Positions 1 through 10,600 of a stretch of 60,000 nt of DNA are shown piece after piece (the stretch's first letter is position 1; every line of letters starts with the position of its first letter). The position numbers were made by a program, and so were the translations under genes. Origin of the DNA: Liolophura sinensis (taxonomy: Eukaryota > Mollusca > Polyplacophora > Chitonida > Chitonidae); contig NC_088300.1 in the NCBI RefSeq assembly GCF_032854445.1, positions 59,248,984 through 59,308,983 on the forward strand. Reading direction: 5' to 3'. The notes under the pieces are model-generated. The model was not told the origin of the DNA and ran no database searches. It saw nothing but the letters and a program-made list of their open reading frames with translations.

Positions 1-579
1 AAGACTTAAAGTGTTACATCAGTCCTAAGTGAAGCTAGGTGAAAATGGTGAAATGATGTGAAGGATATCTTACATGCCCTGTGGAACAGAAAAGATTTGC
101 GATTAATGAAACCTTTTAACCTCAATAAGGGTCCTAAAAAACAAAATCCTCGGTGGTTTCCGTAAAGTTTTCCTGATGTGATGTGATTATATTCTTTGTG
201 TGACAATGAATCAGATAGATTTCACGTCGAGTAAGGAAGTTATGCTGGAATGACGTCATGCGAGTTTGAACGTATAATGCCATTTGTTGCCATATGTTAG
301 CAATGGGTGATGCCAAGTGTTCTTGCATGAGATCACATGGGGCAAAAATGAAAACGACAGAAAACTTGTGCGTCACCCTCCAAAATTAACAACAGAGGTT
401 TTAGTACATGCAATTATTGTACATTTTAGGAAAGCAATTCAGACTATTTCAATCCTTATCATTTAACCTTGCTTTTAAGACATATAAGATTTGACAGCGT
501 AGTAACTCTGTAACATGGGAAATCTGACCTCTTATCAGTTTACCTCAGTTAGGCTTTTATTCTCTGTATGTAAATGCAG
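1..579. other. Intron of ZRANB1 upstream of the first visible exon
   Basis: This AT-rich stretch has no convincing exon. It ends in the 3' splice site (AG at 578-579) of the first visible ZRANB1 exon, so it is most likely intron. One perfect CRE octamer TGACGTCA lies at 251-258. I see nothing else of note. Confidence 0.6.
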
Positions 580-698
580 GTTTTACCCACGCTGGAAGGA
601 GTATGAGTCCATGCAGGCCCAGTCCCTACAGTTCAGTCTGGATGAGGAACAGTGGCAACAGGACTGGGCTGTACTACTTAGTCTGGCTAGTCAACCAG
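580..698 (+). CDS. ZRANB1: ZRANB1 exon a (OTU domain)
   Basis: The exon starts after AG 578-579, where base 580 completes a codon, and encodes FYPRWKEYESM through LLSLASQP plus one base of Gly. The donor GTAATTAC at 699 is weaker than the decayed GTAAGTAC copies that follow it in the intron. The last 80 bp of this exon are the source of a tandem array in that intron. Confidence 0.93.
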
Positions 699-3600
699 GT
701 AATTACAGTAATGATAAGTGTGTTACTGACAGAACATTAGGCCCAGTCCCCACAGTCTGGATGAGGAAAGTGTCCACAGGACTTGTCAACGAGGTAAGTA
801 CAGTAATGAGTAGTGTGTTACTGACAGAACGTTAGGCCCAGCCCCCACAGTCTGGATGAAGAAAGTGGCAGCAGGACTTGTCGAGGTAAGTACAGTAACG
901 ATTAGTGTGTTACTGACAGAACATTAGGCCCAGTCCCCACAGTCAGGATGAGGAAAGTGGCCACAGGACTTGTCAACGAGGTAAGTACAGTAATGAGTAG
1001 TGTGTTACTGACAGAACATTAGGCCCAGCCCCCACTGTCTGGATAAGGAAAGTGGCAGCAGGACTTGTCAACCAGGTAAGTATAGTAATGATAAGTGTGT
1101 TACTGTCAGAACATTAGGCCCTGTCCCTACAGCTTAGCCTGGATGAGGAAAGTGGCCACAGGACTTAGCCTCGCTAGTCAGCCAGGTAAGTACAGTGTGT
1201 TACTGGCAGAAGAGTCATGTTACCTTCCAGTGTACAACTGTACCACTGTAGTGGCTTAGAGGTTAGAGCTCTCATCTCTGACACCTTGATTGAATCCTGG
1301 GAGGATTCAGGTCTGATTTCACAACATCTGCCCAGTATCAGGGGTAAGCAAAACACTTGTCTGTGTTGGTATGCTGTGACTGTGTGGAGTGTTGCTGTGC
1401 TTTTGGCTTAGCAGCATGATCATTTTGATATAATTCTGGGAATTTAAACCTCTAGCCCACAAAAAAAAAAACGAAACAAAAGTGTATCTTTGGGGTACAT
1501 TGATATGGTTGACACTATTCTCAAGTAAAGATGAAATGAGATTTCCTTATGATTTTGTCTCATTTCAGTTTATTTATTTTAAAATTCATGTGATCTTTAC
1601 ACAAATATGTCAGTCAATGACAGCAAGCCTAACTAAATATGGTAAATTTAAGTGATGCAAAAATATGTTCCTCCCTTCCTTTAATCTGAATCTGTCAGTC
1701 AGTGAATTAATCAGTCAGTCAGTCAGTAAACGAGACTGTGTAGTTGTGACGTGATTTGCTCTTGTTGACAGGTGCTGCCTTGGAACAGACTCACATATTC
1801 GCCTTATCTCATATATTACGGAGACCTATAATTGTGTATGGAGTGAAGTATGTCAAGAGTTTCAGGGGGGAGACAATAGGATTTGCCAGATTTCAGGGTG
1901 AGAACCATACTACTTACAGCACATCTGCCGCTCTCTCTTTGCTCACTTTATATCAAGGCGACCACTAGACAAGTTTGACTTTTGGAGCCTGTGCGATCCA
2001 CGTTGGCTTATTTCAGCTTAGCTTCACCTCACGCGGAACTATTTAATCAGCATTCATTGATAAAATTGTTTCACTTGTAGGTTTGAATCATGTTGCACAT
2101 ACACTGAAGTATGTAATTTCTGTAGAAATATTATTAGAAACAACAGTTGAGCCATTCAAGTTTTTATGGTTTTTAAGTCTTTTTCTGCCTTGTCACCATG
2201 ACCCCTGTGACCTTGGTGTTGTTCCAGATTGTTGTACAGATTTTACTGTTGGTATCAGTGATGTCAAGTGGGAGTAAAAAATTTTAAAAAATTTCAAAAA
2301 TTGTGATAGCTGAGGGTTGTTGTCATTAGCTGATTCATACCATAAGGTAATCCATTCACTCTTTTCATGCATGTATATAATTAATGACTGACTGATAATA
2401 TGTGAAAATATGTTGTGATGGCACTGAGCTGTAGTGTTTCATTCATTCTTTCCTTCTTTCATTATTGTAATTTTTCTTTCTTTCATTGTTTTATTCTTTC
2501 TTTCTCTATTTGTTTGTTTATTTCTCTATTTGTTTCTTTCTTTCAGGTGATTAAGATGAAAATAAAAGAGTAAACTGCATCTGCTAACTTATTATTCCTG
2601 TGACTAACAATACCTACATGTAAGCTTTTCTGTGGTAGGCTACATGTACATTACCCTGGAATAGTCTTGTTATTTCTGTAAATTCAGATTGTATTCTAAC
2701 ACTTGTATGTATTTTACAGGTGTTTATTTGCCGTTGTTGTGGGAGAAGAGTTTCTGTTGGAAAACACCAATAGCTTTAGGTTATACTAGAGGTCATTTTT
2801 CTGCACTTGTTCCCATGGAAATGGACAGTGACGATGCTATAGGGGCGGGAGCAAATATTGAGTCTAACGAGGACAGTCAGATGGCTTACCTCCCTTTGGT
2901 GGACAATGAAGGAAAGCTACTTCCTGTCCATTTCCTCACAAGATCAGAGGTTTGTGAAAAGCCACAATTCTTCATTGTTGTAATCAATAATCTTATTGGA
3001 TCAAAAAGTCAAGCCTGTTCATAACACAATTACTAGACCTGTTTTAGATGAGAAATTTTTTTTGAAAGATTATTTTTTTCATAAAAGTGTTAGCCCTTGA
3101 TAATGTATTATACTTGACCCATTTCCATTTTTTATTCATCATAAACCTTAAATTAAGTACAAAAGTATTCACGAGTAATACATTAGGCAGGAATAAAAGC
3201 TCACAAGAGCTTGTCCTATCCCATGAAAAGTAGAATGTTATGTAATAGAGTATATAGAGCGTCCGCTTCGGGAGCGGTAGATCCAGGATCAATCCTGGGT
3301 CGAGTCACACCTAAGACTTTAAAAGAGGAAGTTGTAACTCCCTCGCTTGGCGTTCAGCATGAAGGGGATAGTGCAACGACTGGTTGACCTGTATATCAGT
3401 ATAATGGCTCAGGCGGAGCAGCTTACATACCTTCGGTAAGTCGTCTCAGTGAAGCAGCACTGGATAAAAGAGCGGTGGAAATCCATACTGCGACAAGGAG
3501 GCACATTACATACACCCTACGGATTCCTTTGTCATCATATGACTGAAAAATTGTTGAGTATGACGTTAAACCCCAAGCAGTCACTCACTCAGTCACTAAT

Positions 3601-6128
3601 AGAGTATTAAATAGATTAATGGTAATAATATAACGTTGTGACATATATAAACATATATGGTAACAAACAAATGTTCGCAATCAGGAAGCATAAAGATGTT
3701 GGAAACCTTAGGATGAACTTTAGGGAACTTTAGAAGTACATTAAGTTTGTTCTGTACATAGGTCTATAATAATCCAATCGAGTTGCTCTAGTCACAGTGA
3801 TAGGTAGCAGATTGTTTTGACTGATAAGTTTCGAAGCTTGGATGGAATAAGTTCGCAATGATAAAAAAACTTGTGTGCTAAGAGTGATACAGATAGAATG
3901 TTCATCTCTCATGGTGGTAAGATGGATAGTTGACGGAACAGAGGGGACGTGTGATCATTTCTTTTTGAATAAGTGATAGTTGCAATGACGTGTTTCTAGA
4001 GGATCTGTAAGGGTGTGAGATGAGTTTGATATGTATTGCCCCATATGATGTTTCCCTATGAAAGGTAAGGATATATGAGAGAAAAATACCAAATAAATAT
4101 TGTTTCCTTGTTAACAGAATGCTTTATGTGGCTTATCAACCTGAGATTTCTAGACAGCTTTGCACTAATATTGTCGATATGGGAAGTCCAGTTAAGTTTG
4201 GAATTGAAGACCATTCCAAGAAATTTGAATTATATAATCCTTCAATTGCATTGTCACTTATTTTAAGAGAGGTTGGTGATTTTTTTTTCTTTTTAGTGAG
4301 AGGGGTTATGAGAAATTTTGTCTTAGTAATGTTCAGGGATAAGCGGTTGCAGCAGAACAAAGTATGAAGTTTTTCAGATTCACTGACATAGTATTATAGA
4401 GATCATTTATATTATGAGACGAGTAAATAATGCTGGTTTCATCTGCAAATAAAATAAAATGAAGACAATTAGAAATATGAGAGATATTGATGATATAAAG
4501 TAAGAACAAGAAAGGTCCTAAAATAGAGCCGTGTGGAACTCCAAATTGTACAGATTCAGTTGATGATAAAGTGTCAGAAAACGATACACGCAGAGGTCTA
4601 TTATGTAAATAACCAAGAGGTACTTATATCTCTAAAACCATAGTATTCCAGTTTACGCAAAAGTATGGCATGATTTATTGTATCAAATGCCTCTGAAAGG
4701 TCAAAAATGTGACTTTACTGTACAGTTTGTTCTCCTTGGCAGTCGCTAATTTATCATACAATGAACAAGCAGCCAGAGATGTTAAGTGATTTGCTCTAAA
4801 ACCATACTGGTTTTTATCAATCAACCCATTCATGTACCTCCAATTCTGTGGATATTCTTAGCCAATGAAAAAGCCAGAAAGGCGCGTAGAGACCATGTAC
4901 TAAGGATGCTCTGTATCACATAGTACATCACACAGGTAGCACAATGACCCAGAAGTCTCTCACCAATGCAGTCGCTGTGAGTTCAAAACCAGCTCATGCT
5001 GGCTTCTTCTCCAGCCGTACGTGGGAAGATCTGGCAGCAACCTACAGATGATCATGGATTTCCCCTGAGCTCTGCCCGGTTTCCACCCACCATAATGCTG
5101 GCCGCTGTAGAATACGTGAAATATTCTTGAGTACGGCGTAAAACACCAATCAAATAAATATATACATCACACAAGTGATGACCCACCTGTTTCACCCAGC
5201 TGCATCAAATTGCAGAAGCGTACTTAGTAAGTCAATTGATGTTTGGATGACATAATACCTCGTACTATATCACATAATTCTCACCATACATAGTCCAGCA
5301 ATCTTTAAAAGAGATGGCAGGATGAGAAAAAAATCTATAAAATATATTTCTGATCACCTATCACTGGTGATATTGATGTACATGCTGTATGTCTGTTAAA
5401 AGAAAAGACAACATGTAGACCAAATGGGTTCCCCAAATGGGCTCTGCCTTTCCTTCCACCATAATGCTGGCCGCGTCGTACAAGTGAAATGTACGGCATT
5501 AAACTCAAATAAATGAATAAACACTGAACCAAATGAATACATATGTATCATTAATATATTCCACATTAAGTTTTAAAAGCATAGCTTTTTGTTTAACAGG
5601 GATATGGCAGTTCAAGCCAAATAGTGCACATTGAGAAAATCAAAAGCTCTATCGTGTTATTAATTGTAACCAGTCAGGTGTAAGTTATTTCTATTACCTG
5701 AGAAAGCAGTTGTTACCATTAGTTTCACTCGAATATTGTTTGCATTTTAGACATATGAGCATGGGATACAAATTAGGTTTTCCTTGGTCTTGTAAGTGAT
5801 AAAAGTCATCAAGCATTTCAAAACAAAAAAAGTTGTGATCTTTCATGACTTACAATGCCAAGAAAGGTTAAATTATTTGTTGTCTTTTCTTTCGAAGGTT
5901 GGTAAAGAGGAGAGCATTATGCGCGAGTGGATGGAGTGTCTTGTTACAAAAGGTGGGATTCTTGTGGCTGTTCAGAAGCTTGGGAAGAGACCTGTAATCG
6001 TGAGGCAGATGTTAGACGAGTGGTTAGACAGATACAGGCAGCTAGCCCATTTACAGGAGAGCCATCAGTCTGCCACAGCTCACCCCACACAGACGTTTTC
6101 AAGTGATGGAGAGACTGATGATGAGTGA
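580..6128 (+). CDS. ZRANB1: ZRANB1/TRABID ubiquitin thioesterase, C-terminal four exons (5' part outside window)
   Basis: ZRANB1 (TRABID) is an OTU-class deubiquitinase that hydrolyses K29-, K33- and K63-linked ubiquitin and acts in Wnt and other signalling in cytosol and nucleus. The exons are 580-698, 1772-1897, 2720-2949 and 5898-6128, all with GT-AG borders. Joined, they encode about 234 residues that follow the vertebrate OTU core closely. Visible landmarks are LLSLASQPG, LEQTHIFALSHILRRPIIVYG, SFRGETIG, GVYLPLLWEKSFCW and IALGYTRGHFSALV. The histidine of the last motif (codon 2794-2796) is the catalytic His. The C-terminus keeps EWLDRYRQL-type sequence and an acidic SDGETDDE tail, as in vertebrate TRABID. 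The NZF zinc fingers, ankyrin-like part and catalytic Cys would lie to the left of the window. The gene converges on MGAT2. Identification is from remembered family sequence. Confidence 0.95.
616..1195 (+). repeat. Tandem array of about 95 bp made from a ZRANB1 exon end plus its 5' splice site
   Basis: Beginning in exon a, the block GGCCCAGTCC...CTGGATGAGGAA...GGACT...CAACCAG|GTAAGTACAGTAATGA...TGTTACTGACAGAACATTA recurs. Donor GT dinucleotides stand at 699 (real), 794, 886, 981, 1076 and 1186, giving spacings of 95, 92, 95, 95 and 110. Internal copies have lost about 25 bp of exon sequence. The last copy (about 1130-1185) still reads LSLASQP-G in one frame. Each copy has CCCCACAG-like sequence before and GTAAGTA after a 38-40 bp core. 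Confidence 0.9.
1243..1310 (+). repeat. tRNA-like SINE head in ZRANB1 intron
   Basis: An A-box-like GTGGCTTAGAGG (1251) and a B-box-like TTGATTGAATCCT (1287) are spaced as in a tRNA-derived RNA polymerase III promoter. The clover-leaf is not intact, so I read it as a SINE remnant, not a tRNA gene. The body may extend to about 1430. Confidence 0.5.
1311..1771 (+). other. Rest of ZRANB1 intron a-b
   Basis: This is AT-rich intron with a short poly(A) run near 1460 and GTCAGTCA repeats near 1697-1728. It ends in the real acceptor AG at 1770-1771. No exon or RNA gene was seen. Confidence 0.6.
1772..1897 (+). CDS. ZRANB1: ZRANB1 exon b (OTU domain)
   Basis: The acceptor AG is at 1770-1771 and the donor GTGAGA at 1898. 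The exon is entered and left one base into a Gly codon. It encodes AALEQTHIFALSHILRRPI, then VYGVKYVKSFRGETIGFARFQ, one of the most conserved stretches of TRABID. Confidence 0.96.
2440..2566 (+). promoter_or_regulatory. Long pyrimidine tract with strong cryptic 3' splice site and adjacent AATAAA
   Basis: Within the intron between exons b and c, a roughly 100-bp TTTC-rich tract ends in TTTCAG at 2541-2546. Splicing there from exon b would complete the Gly codon and add Asp and then TAA. An AATAAA lies at 2561-2566. Whether it is used is unknown; in structure it is a strong decoy or an alternative terminal exon. Confidence 0.35.
2720..2949 (+). CDS. ZRANB1: ZRANB1 exon c, carries the catalytic histidine
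   Basis: The acceptor AG is at 2718-2719 and the donor GTTTGT at 2950. The exon encodes GVYLPLLWEKSFCWKTPIAL, GYTRGHFSALVPME, then a divergent acidic loop (DSDDAIGAGANIESNEDSQ) and YLPLVDNEGKLLPVHFLTRSE. The catalytic His codon is at 2794-2796. The exon ends between codons (phase 0). Confidence 0.96.
3243..3607 (+). repeat. tRNA-derived SINE (family B) with 11-bp target-site duplication
   Basis: The body spans 3254-3596. It opens with a tRNA-like TAGAGCGTCCGCTTCGGGAG, followed by a B-box-like GGATCAATCCTGG and a long conserved body. It ends GAGTATGACGTTAAACCCC and a TCAC repeat. It is bounded by perfect TAATAGAGTAT copies at 3243-3253 and 3597-3607. The A-box side is truncated. Family letters are my own labels. 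Confidence 0.85.
3700..4870 (-). pseudogene. Decayed non-LTR retrotransposon RT fragment inside ZRANB1 intron
   Basis: Read on the - strand from about 4840 to 3700, short frames carry RT signatures broken by stops and shifts. They include a YGFRANHLTSLAA-type block (about 4810-4770), FGVPHGSILGPFLFLLY (about 4555-4505), an FADETS block in the place of FADDT (about 4450), LNITKTKFL (about 4340), and a downstream YSIQASKLISQN-type connector. This is a LINE of the CR1/Jockey type. It lies antisense to ZRANB1 and cannot be active. Confidence 0.8.
4924..5173 (+). repeat. SINE family A, 5'-truncated, with 11-bp target-site duplication
   Basis: The body (about 4935-5162) runs from AATGACCCAGAAGTCTCTC through the B-box region, CTCATGCTGGCTTC, CCACCATAATGCTGGCCGC, and GTGAAATATTCTTGAGTACG, to CACCAATCAAATAAATA. 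Perfect TACATCACACA copies stand at 4924-4934 and 5163-5173. The A-box head is missing. Confidence 0.88.
5421..5520 (+). repeat. SINE family A, 3' fragment
   Basis: The fragment covers GGGCTCTGCC, CCACCATAATGCTGGCCGC and the AAATAAATGAATAA tail, with internal deletions. It lies in the last visible ZRANB1 intron. The remaining DNA to 5897 is ordinary intron. Confidence 0.75.
5898..6128 (+). CDS. ZRANB1: ZRANB1 terminal coding exon
   Basis: A pyrimidine-rich acceptor ends in AG at 5896-5897, and the exon opens in phase 0 with VGKEESIMREWMECLV. It continues GGILVAVQKLGKRPVIVRQM and LDEWLDRYRQLAHLQESH, and ends in an acidic tail and TGA at 6126-6128. This matches the end of vertebrate ZRANB1, except that the tail is shorter and less acidic. 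Confidence 0.95.
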   Translation, partial: VGKEESIMREWMECLVTKGGILVAVQKLGKRPVIVRQMLDEWLDRYRQLAHLQESHQSATAHPTQTFSSDGETDDE

Positions 6129-9100
6129 AGCACCCGTAAGGGAGATAACTTTGCAAACTCAGAAATGATGCTTACATCGGACATTTGAAAATGGTGGTTC
6201 AGGCCTTGCAATTATTAACCAAAGGTATTGTTTCCAAGGGGAAATATCTCCATGGATAGTCCAAGGACAGTAGCAGTGTGTGCTCATCAGATTATCGATG
6301 CATGTGTTTGTCATCAATTTTGAGGCTGAAATTTTGACTCTATTGGGATTTTGCTATTGGGTTATTGATACATCAAGGGGAAGTAACTTCCCAGTGGAAA
6401 TGTGGAAGGGAAATCAATGGTAGCCTGTGTTATACGGTTATATCATACATATGGTTGCCATCGATTGACTTCCAGGCAAAAATTTGGAATGACTTCATAG
6501 TTTGAGTGAGTATGATATTCTCCACACTTTGGGGGAATAAGGACAGCTTTGTCAGTTGAATATTTTCCCTTTTACTCTCTACTTCAGGATATTTGTGAAC
6601 TATGCTTACAGCACTTGAGAGATTTACAGAATCTGAGATAAAAATCTGGATTTTACTAGAAGTGAAAATAACAGAGAGGAGTATGCCATACTCTCTTAGT
6701 ATGGTTCTGCATATACATGTACATTATTACACTTCAATGCACATTGATTGGAGCATTATAGAAAAAGACGATTATACTTTTTTATTTTGAGACAAACACG
6801 CCACAATGCATTCTGGTAGAAATTTTTTATAGGAAAACAGGTGAATGCAAAAAGAAATTGAAAGAGTGACCAAGTTTACTTCTGTCATTGCGCTCAAGAC
6901 AGTCCAGTGAATTGAGGTTCCAGCATCGGATTCAAGAATTTCTCATAATTCCTTAGTTTTGAGCATTGTTTATTTTTAGTAACATCTCTGCAGTAGTCAG
7001 TCAGACCAGAGAGAACACAGAGACACAATCTACCATATAAGGCAGTTGCATAGTTATATGATATTAATGGATGAGAAAGGACATATGTTGTTGTTGTGTC
7101 ATTCAGATAACCAAATATTGTTTTCTGTGAAAACAAATCCGCTTTTTAAGGTATGAATATGCTAGACATAACAGATCACTCACGGTCTTAATCTCCTTTG
7201 TCTGCATTTAATAGTAACTCGTCCTGTACATCTATAGATATTGTATTCACATCAAACTCTCACAGTGCTTCAAATTTCATCGCATCAAACTCGTTAACAT
7301 CTGAAGATACATGTTATTCAATCCAAGTTAGATCAGGGTCAAATTAGGATCAGAATATCAGAAAATGGGCACTTTTTTCAAATGCATGTTCTCCACAGGT
7401 CTAATCTGTTTGTTGTTGAAGGATTTCATTGTACACTTTTTTCACCAACAGTTCTGAATTTAGCAGTAGTATTTTTGCACACAGTGTTCTGTTTTTCTGT
7501 TGTGGTATTGAGGCTATTCATATACTGTGAAAAGTATTTTTGGGGGTGGGAAGGGGTAATTTTCTTTTTTTTTATTTTAGCCCTGTACTACCCACTGGGC
7601 ATTCATTTGCATTTCTGGGGAGGGGATAATTTTTGTCTGTGCTCTGCAGGACAAGCATGATTACCTCCCTTTTCACTTCAAACAACCCACTGAAAAATTT
7701 GCTGGTCACAAATTTGATGCTTTTGTATGAACTACTTGTAGCACAATAGCTAACCATTTTCTTTGTGGGTAATCTTTTACGTTATCTACACATACATGAT
7801 GCATGTATATGATTTCTTTTTACATGTCTTGCCCTACCTTTCGAGGAGTCTCACTTTCGTCAAACTTCATTCATAAAACTACATTTTCAGCGTGATCTCT
7901 GAAGTGAAACCTATCATTTCATATTTAAATTTTGAGTTTTTTGCATTTTTGAAATTGTGAGCCACTAAAAGTGATGATCTGAATGATCATGTATTAGAAT
8001 TATAAGATATTTATTGTAAAATAATCAGATTATTTATTATCATAGGATAGTGTGTAGAGTATGTTTCTGTTAATAATATATGTAGTTTTGTGTGGTTGGC
8101 ATTCCTTGTCAGATAACACTGTAACCCTGTTTGCCAAACGTTCTGTGTGACAGTTAATAATTGGTTATACATGTATGTGATATAGGTCTCTTGTAGCTGG
8201 TACTTTTTTCGCTCCACTATCTCTGTCATGTGTGATTGGATTGGGTAACCCTCACTCTAGTACAAAGCTACTTCAAGTGTCATTAATACCGTTTCTTGTA
8301 ATCGAGAGGCGACATATTTTGAGGTGAGGTGGCGTTATTGTAGATTGTAGCGTAACGTCTACACCATTACAGTGTATCAGTTTCTATTTTTAATGTCGTG
8401 ACCTTTAATGTGACGTCATCATGATAGGCTGGGAAAGGAACATTTGACATCTATAAAATGACGTCAGCGTCCTTCTGCGGGGCATTTGGCAGGTCCCCAT
8501 TGAAATTATCATATCATGTAACAGCCATTCAGACTTTACGGTAATGCCAAAGCTGAAAGTTTGTAAATTTTCATAACGAGGCGTAAAATATTCATTAAGA
8601 TTAGTCACACAGAAGTGTCATTTCATCACCGTCATTTTAATTCAGATGTGTTTTGAAATTTTAGTGTTTCAGGTTGAAAGTGAAAAAGGGGGTTATATAT
8701 GAGTAAATCAATATGCATTACATTGGAATGGCACATTTACTGAGAGCAAATGTGACATGGTGATAGCCTTATTTTTTTTTTTTTTTTTCCTTTCGGAATT
8801 CTAACGAAGATGGAAAAAATGGTCAATATTTATCCAGCTGCTTACTCCATACACAGAATTGCCCCTGTATAATGTACACTGAATGAAGGAACAGGTAGGG
8901 CAGAGATCAGATTGTGGCTGAGGGTTGAATTGTTTGATGAACAAGATAAATCACGGCCAAGTGCTGCTGATGAACCAAAGACAGTTTTGCAGCGCATTGC
9001 CTTGCTCAATTGTTAGTATGAGGGAACAGCGTGCTGTCATCATATCAGTATGAGTGAACAACATGCAGTCTTATGTAAGCAATGATGGTTTCATTGGCTA

Positions 9101-9690
9101 CAAGGAAGATAAAGAAACTTCAGTTTGAAATTTGATAAAATTCCTTCATCAACATTCAGGTTTGTTCACATTGGATATTTTCATTTGGTTTAATCGTTAC
9201 AATTGCAGGTTGAAAGATAAAACATCTTGTACCACCCTCCTATTTTGTGTATGTGCTGGTTCTCATTCGGAGCATTTGGCCATGGGATACATTTAAGCTG
9301 TTCCATTGACTGAGGTTCATACCTGGTTTTGAAATGAGGCTACCTGCAATATATGATTGACTCAAACGTGTATTTGATCAAGAACCTGTATGCAAGAGAA
9401 TATATCTCTGATATTGGCTGGTACCTGCATAAATCATTACGTTAGCTCAATAATGCTAATAACGTATAGATCTCACAACCACACATATACTAATATAGAA
9501 TAAATTATTAATGTCTGAAAGCATGTGTATTTCTATGATCCAGTAATTGGGGTGCAAAATTTGCCTTGTAAACATGAAAGACAAAATAATTTTGTAGTTC
9601 ATTCACTGTCAAAAACAATGTACTGTCATCATGTACAGTAGTCTTCACACTTAGAGCACTTCAGAGTGATATACCAGCATGGTGAAACAG
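6129..9690 (+). other. 3' flank / probable 3' UTR of ZRANB1
   Basis: No coding exon is supported. No AATAAA follows the stop codon within several hundred bases; the first clear one is near 9500 (GAATAAATT). The mRNA end is therefore unresolved and the 3' UTR may be long. AAGGGAGATAACTTTG just after the stop resembles a short motif I associate with molluscan repeats. Confidence 0.45.
8405..8470 (+). promoter_or_regulatory. Two CRE octamers around a TATAAAA box, no gene recognised
   Basis: TGACGTCA occurs at 8411-8418 and 8459-8466, with TATAAAAT at 8452-8459 between and overlapping. The arrangement resembles a compact promoter or enhancer. No reading frame downstream on either strand is convincing. 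Confidence 0.3.
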
Positions 9691-10169
9691 AAATGCACAG
9701 GTTGATGTCTGTGTGTTGAGTCACCCACATAAATCAACAGGTTGATATCTGTGTGTTTAAATGGACAAGTTGATGACTGTATTGAGTCAGACACATAAAT
9801 TGAAAGGTTCGTGTCTGTGTTAAGTCACCCAAATAAATGGAGATGCCTGTGTTGAGTCAGACACATAAATTGAAAGGTTCGTGTCTGTGTTGAGTCACAC
9901 ACACAAATGGACAGGTTGAGGTATGTGTTGAGTCACACACATATATTGAAAGATTCGTGTCCTGTTAAGTCACACACATAAATGGACAAGTTGAGGTCTG
10001 TGTTGAATTGCATACATAAATGGACAGGTTGGCATCTATGTGAATCACACACATAAATGGACAGGTTGATGTCTGTCTGTTGAGTCACACATAAATGGAC
10101 AGGTTGAGGTCTGTGTTGAATCACACACATAAATGGACAGGTTGATGTCTCTCTGTTGAGTCACATAAA
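9691..10169. repeat. Minisatellite, about 37-bp unit, about 13 copies
   Basis: Diverged copies follow the pattern ACACATAAATGGACAGGTTG plus ATGTCTGTGTTGAGTCAC. Two sub-types alternate, GGACAGGTTGAGG and GAAAGGTTCGTG, which indicates higher-order duplication. It is non-coding. Confidence 0.9.
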
Positions 10170-10220
10170 CGCATATCTGATCACTGCATCATGCAGGCAA
10201 GAGCACAGGATCAATGAAGT

Positions 10221-10600
10221 ATGCACTCTGGTACACCATCAGAGAGGAAAGCACTGTGGTACACCACCAGAGAATTAGCATTGTGGTACACCATCAGAGA
10301 ATTAAGCACTGTGGTATATCATCAGGTAGGAATCATCTAAAATGAATGTGGTTCATTGTCAAAGAACATATGCAATCTGTCATACTCATTAGTTGAATGC
10401 ACTGTGGTACACCAGGTGAATACACTGGTGCACCAGGTGAATGCATTGTGGCGCACTAGGTGAATGCACTGTGGCGCACCAGCTGAATGCACTGTGGCGC
10501 ACCAGCTGAATGCATTGTGGCACACCAGCTGAATGCACTGTGGTGCACCAGCTGAATGCATTGTGGCAGTGTCACCAGCTGAATGCACTGTGATATACCT
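10221..10600. repeat. Second minisatellite, 27-bp then 23-bp units
   Basis: Units like GCACTGTGGTACACCATCAG (period about 27) at 10221-10330 give way, after a short spacer, to GAATGCACTGTGGCGCACCA units (period about 23-24) at 10396-10600. They share GCACTGTGG...CACCA, so the two parts probably come from one ancestor. It begins only 50 bp after the previous minisatellite. Confidence 0.88.

Noticed and set aside
9691-10169. CRISPR-like or other direct-repeat/spacer array
   Set aside because: Copies abut without unique spacers, diverge gradually and lie in an animal genome, so it is a minisatellite.
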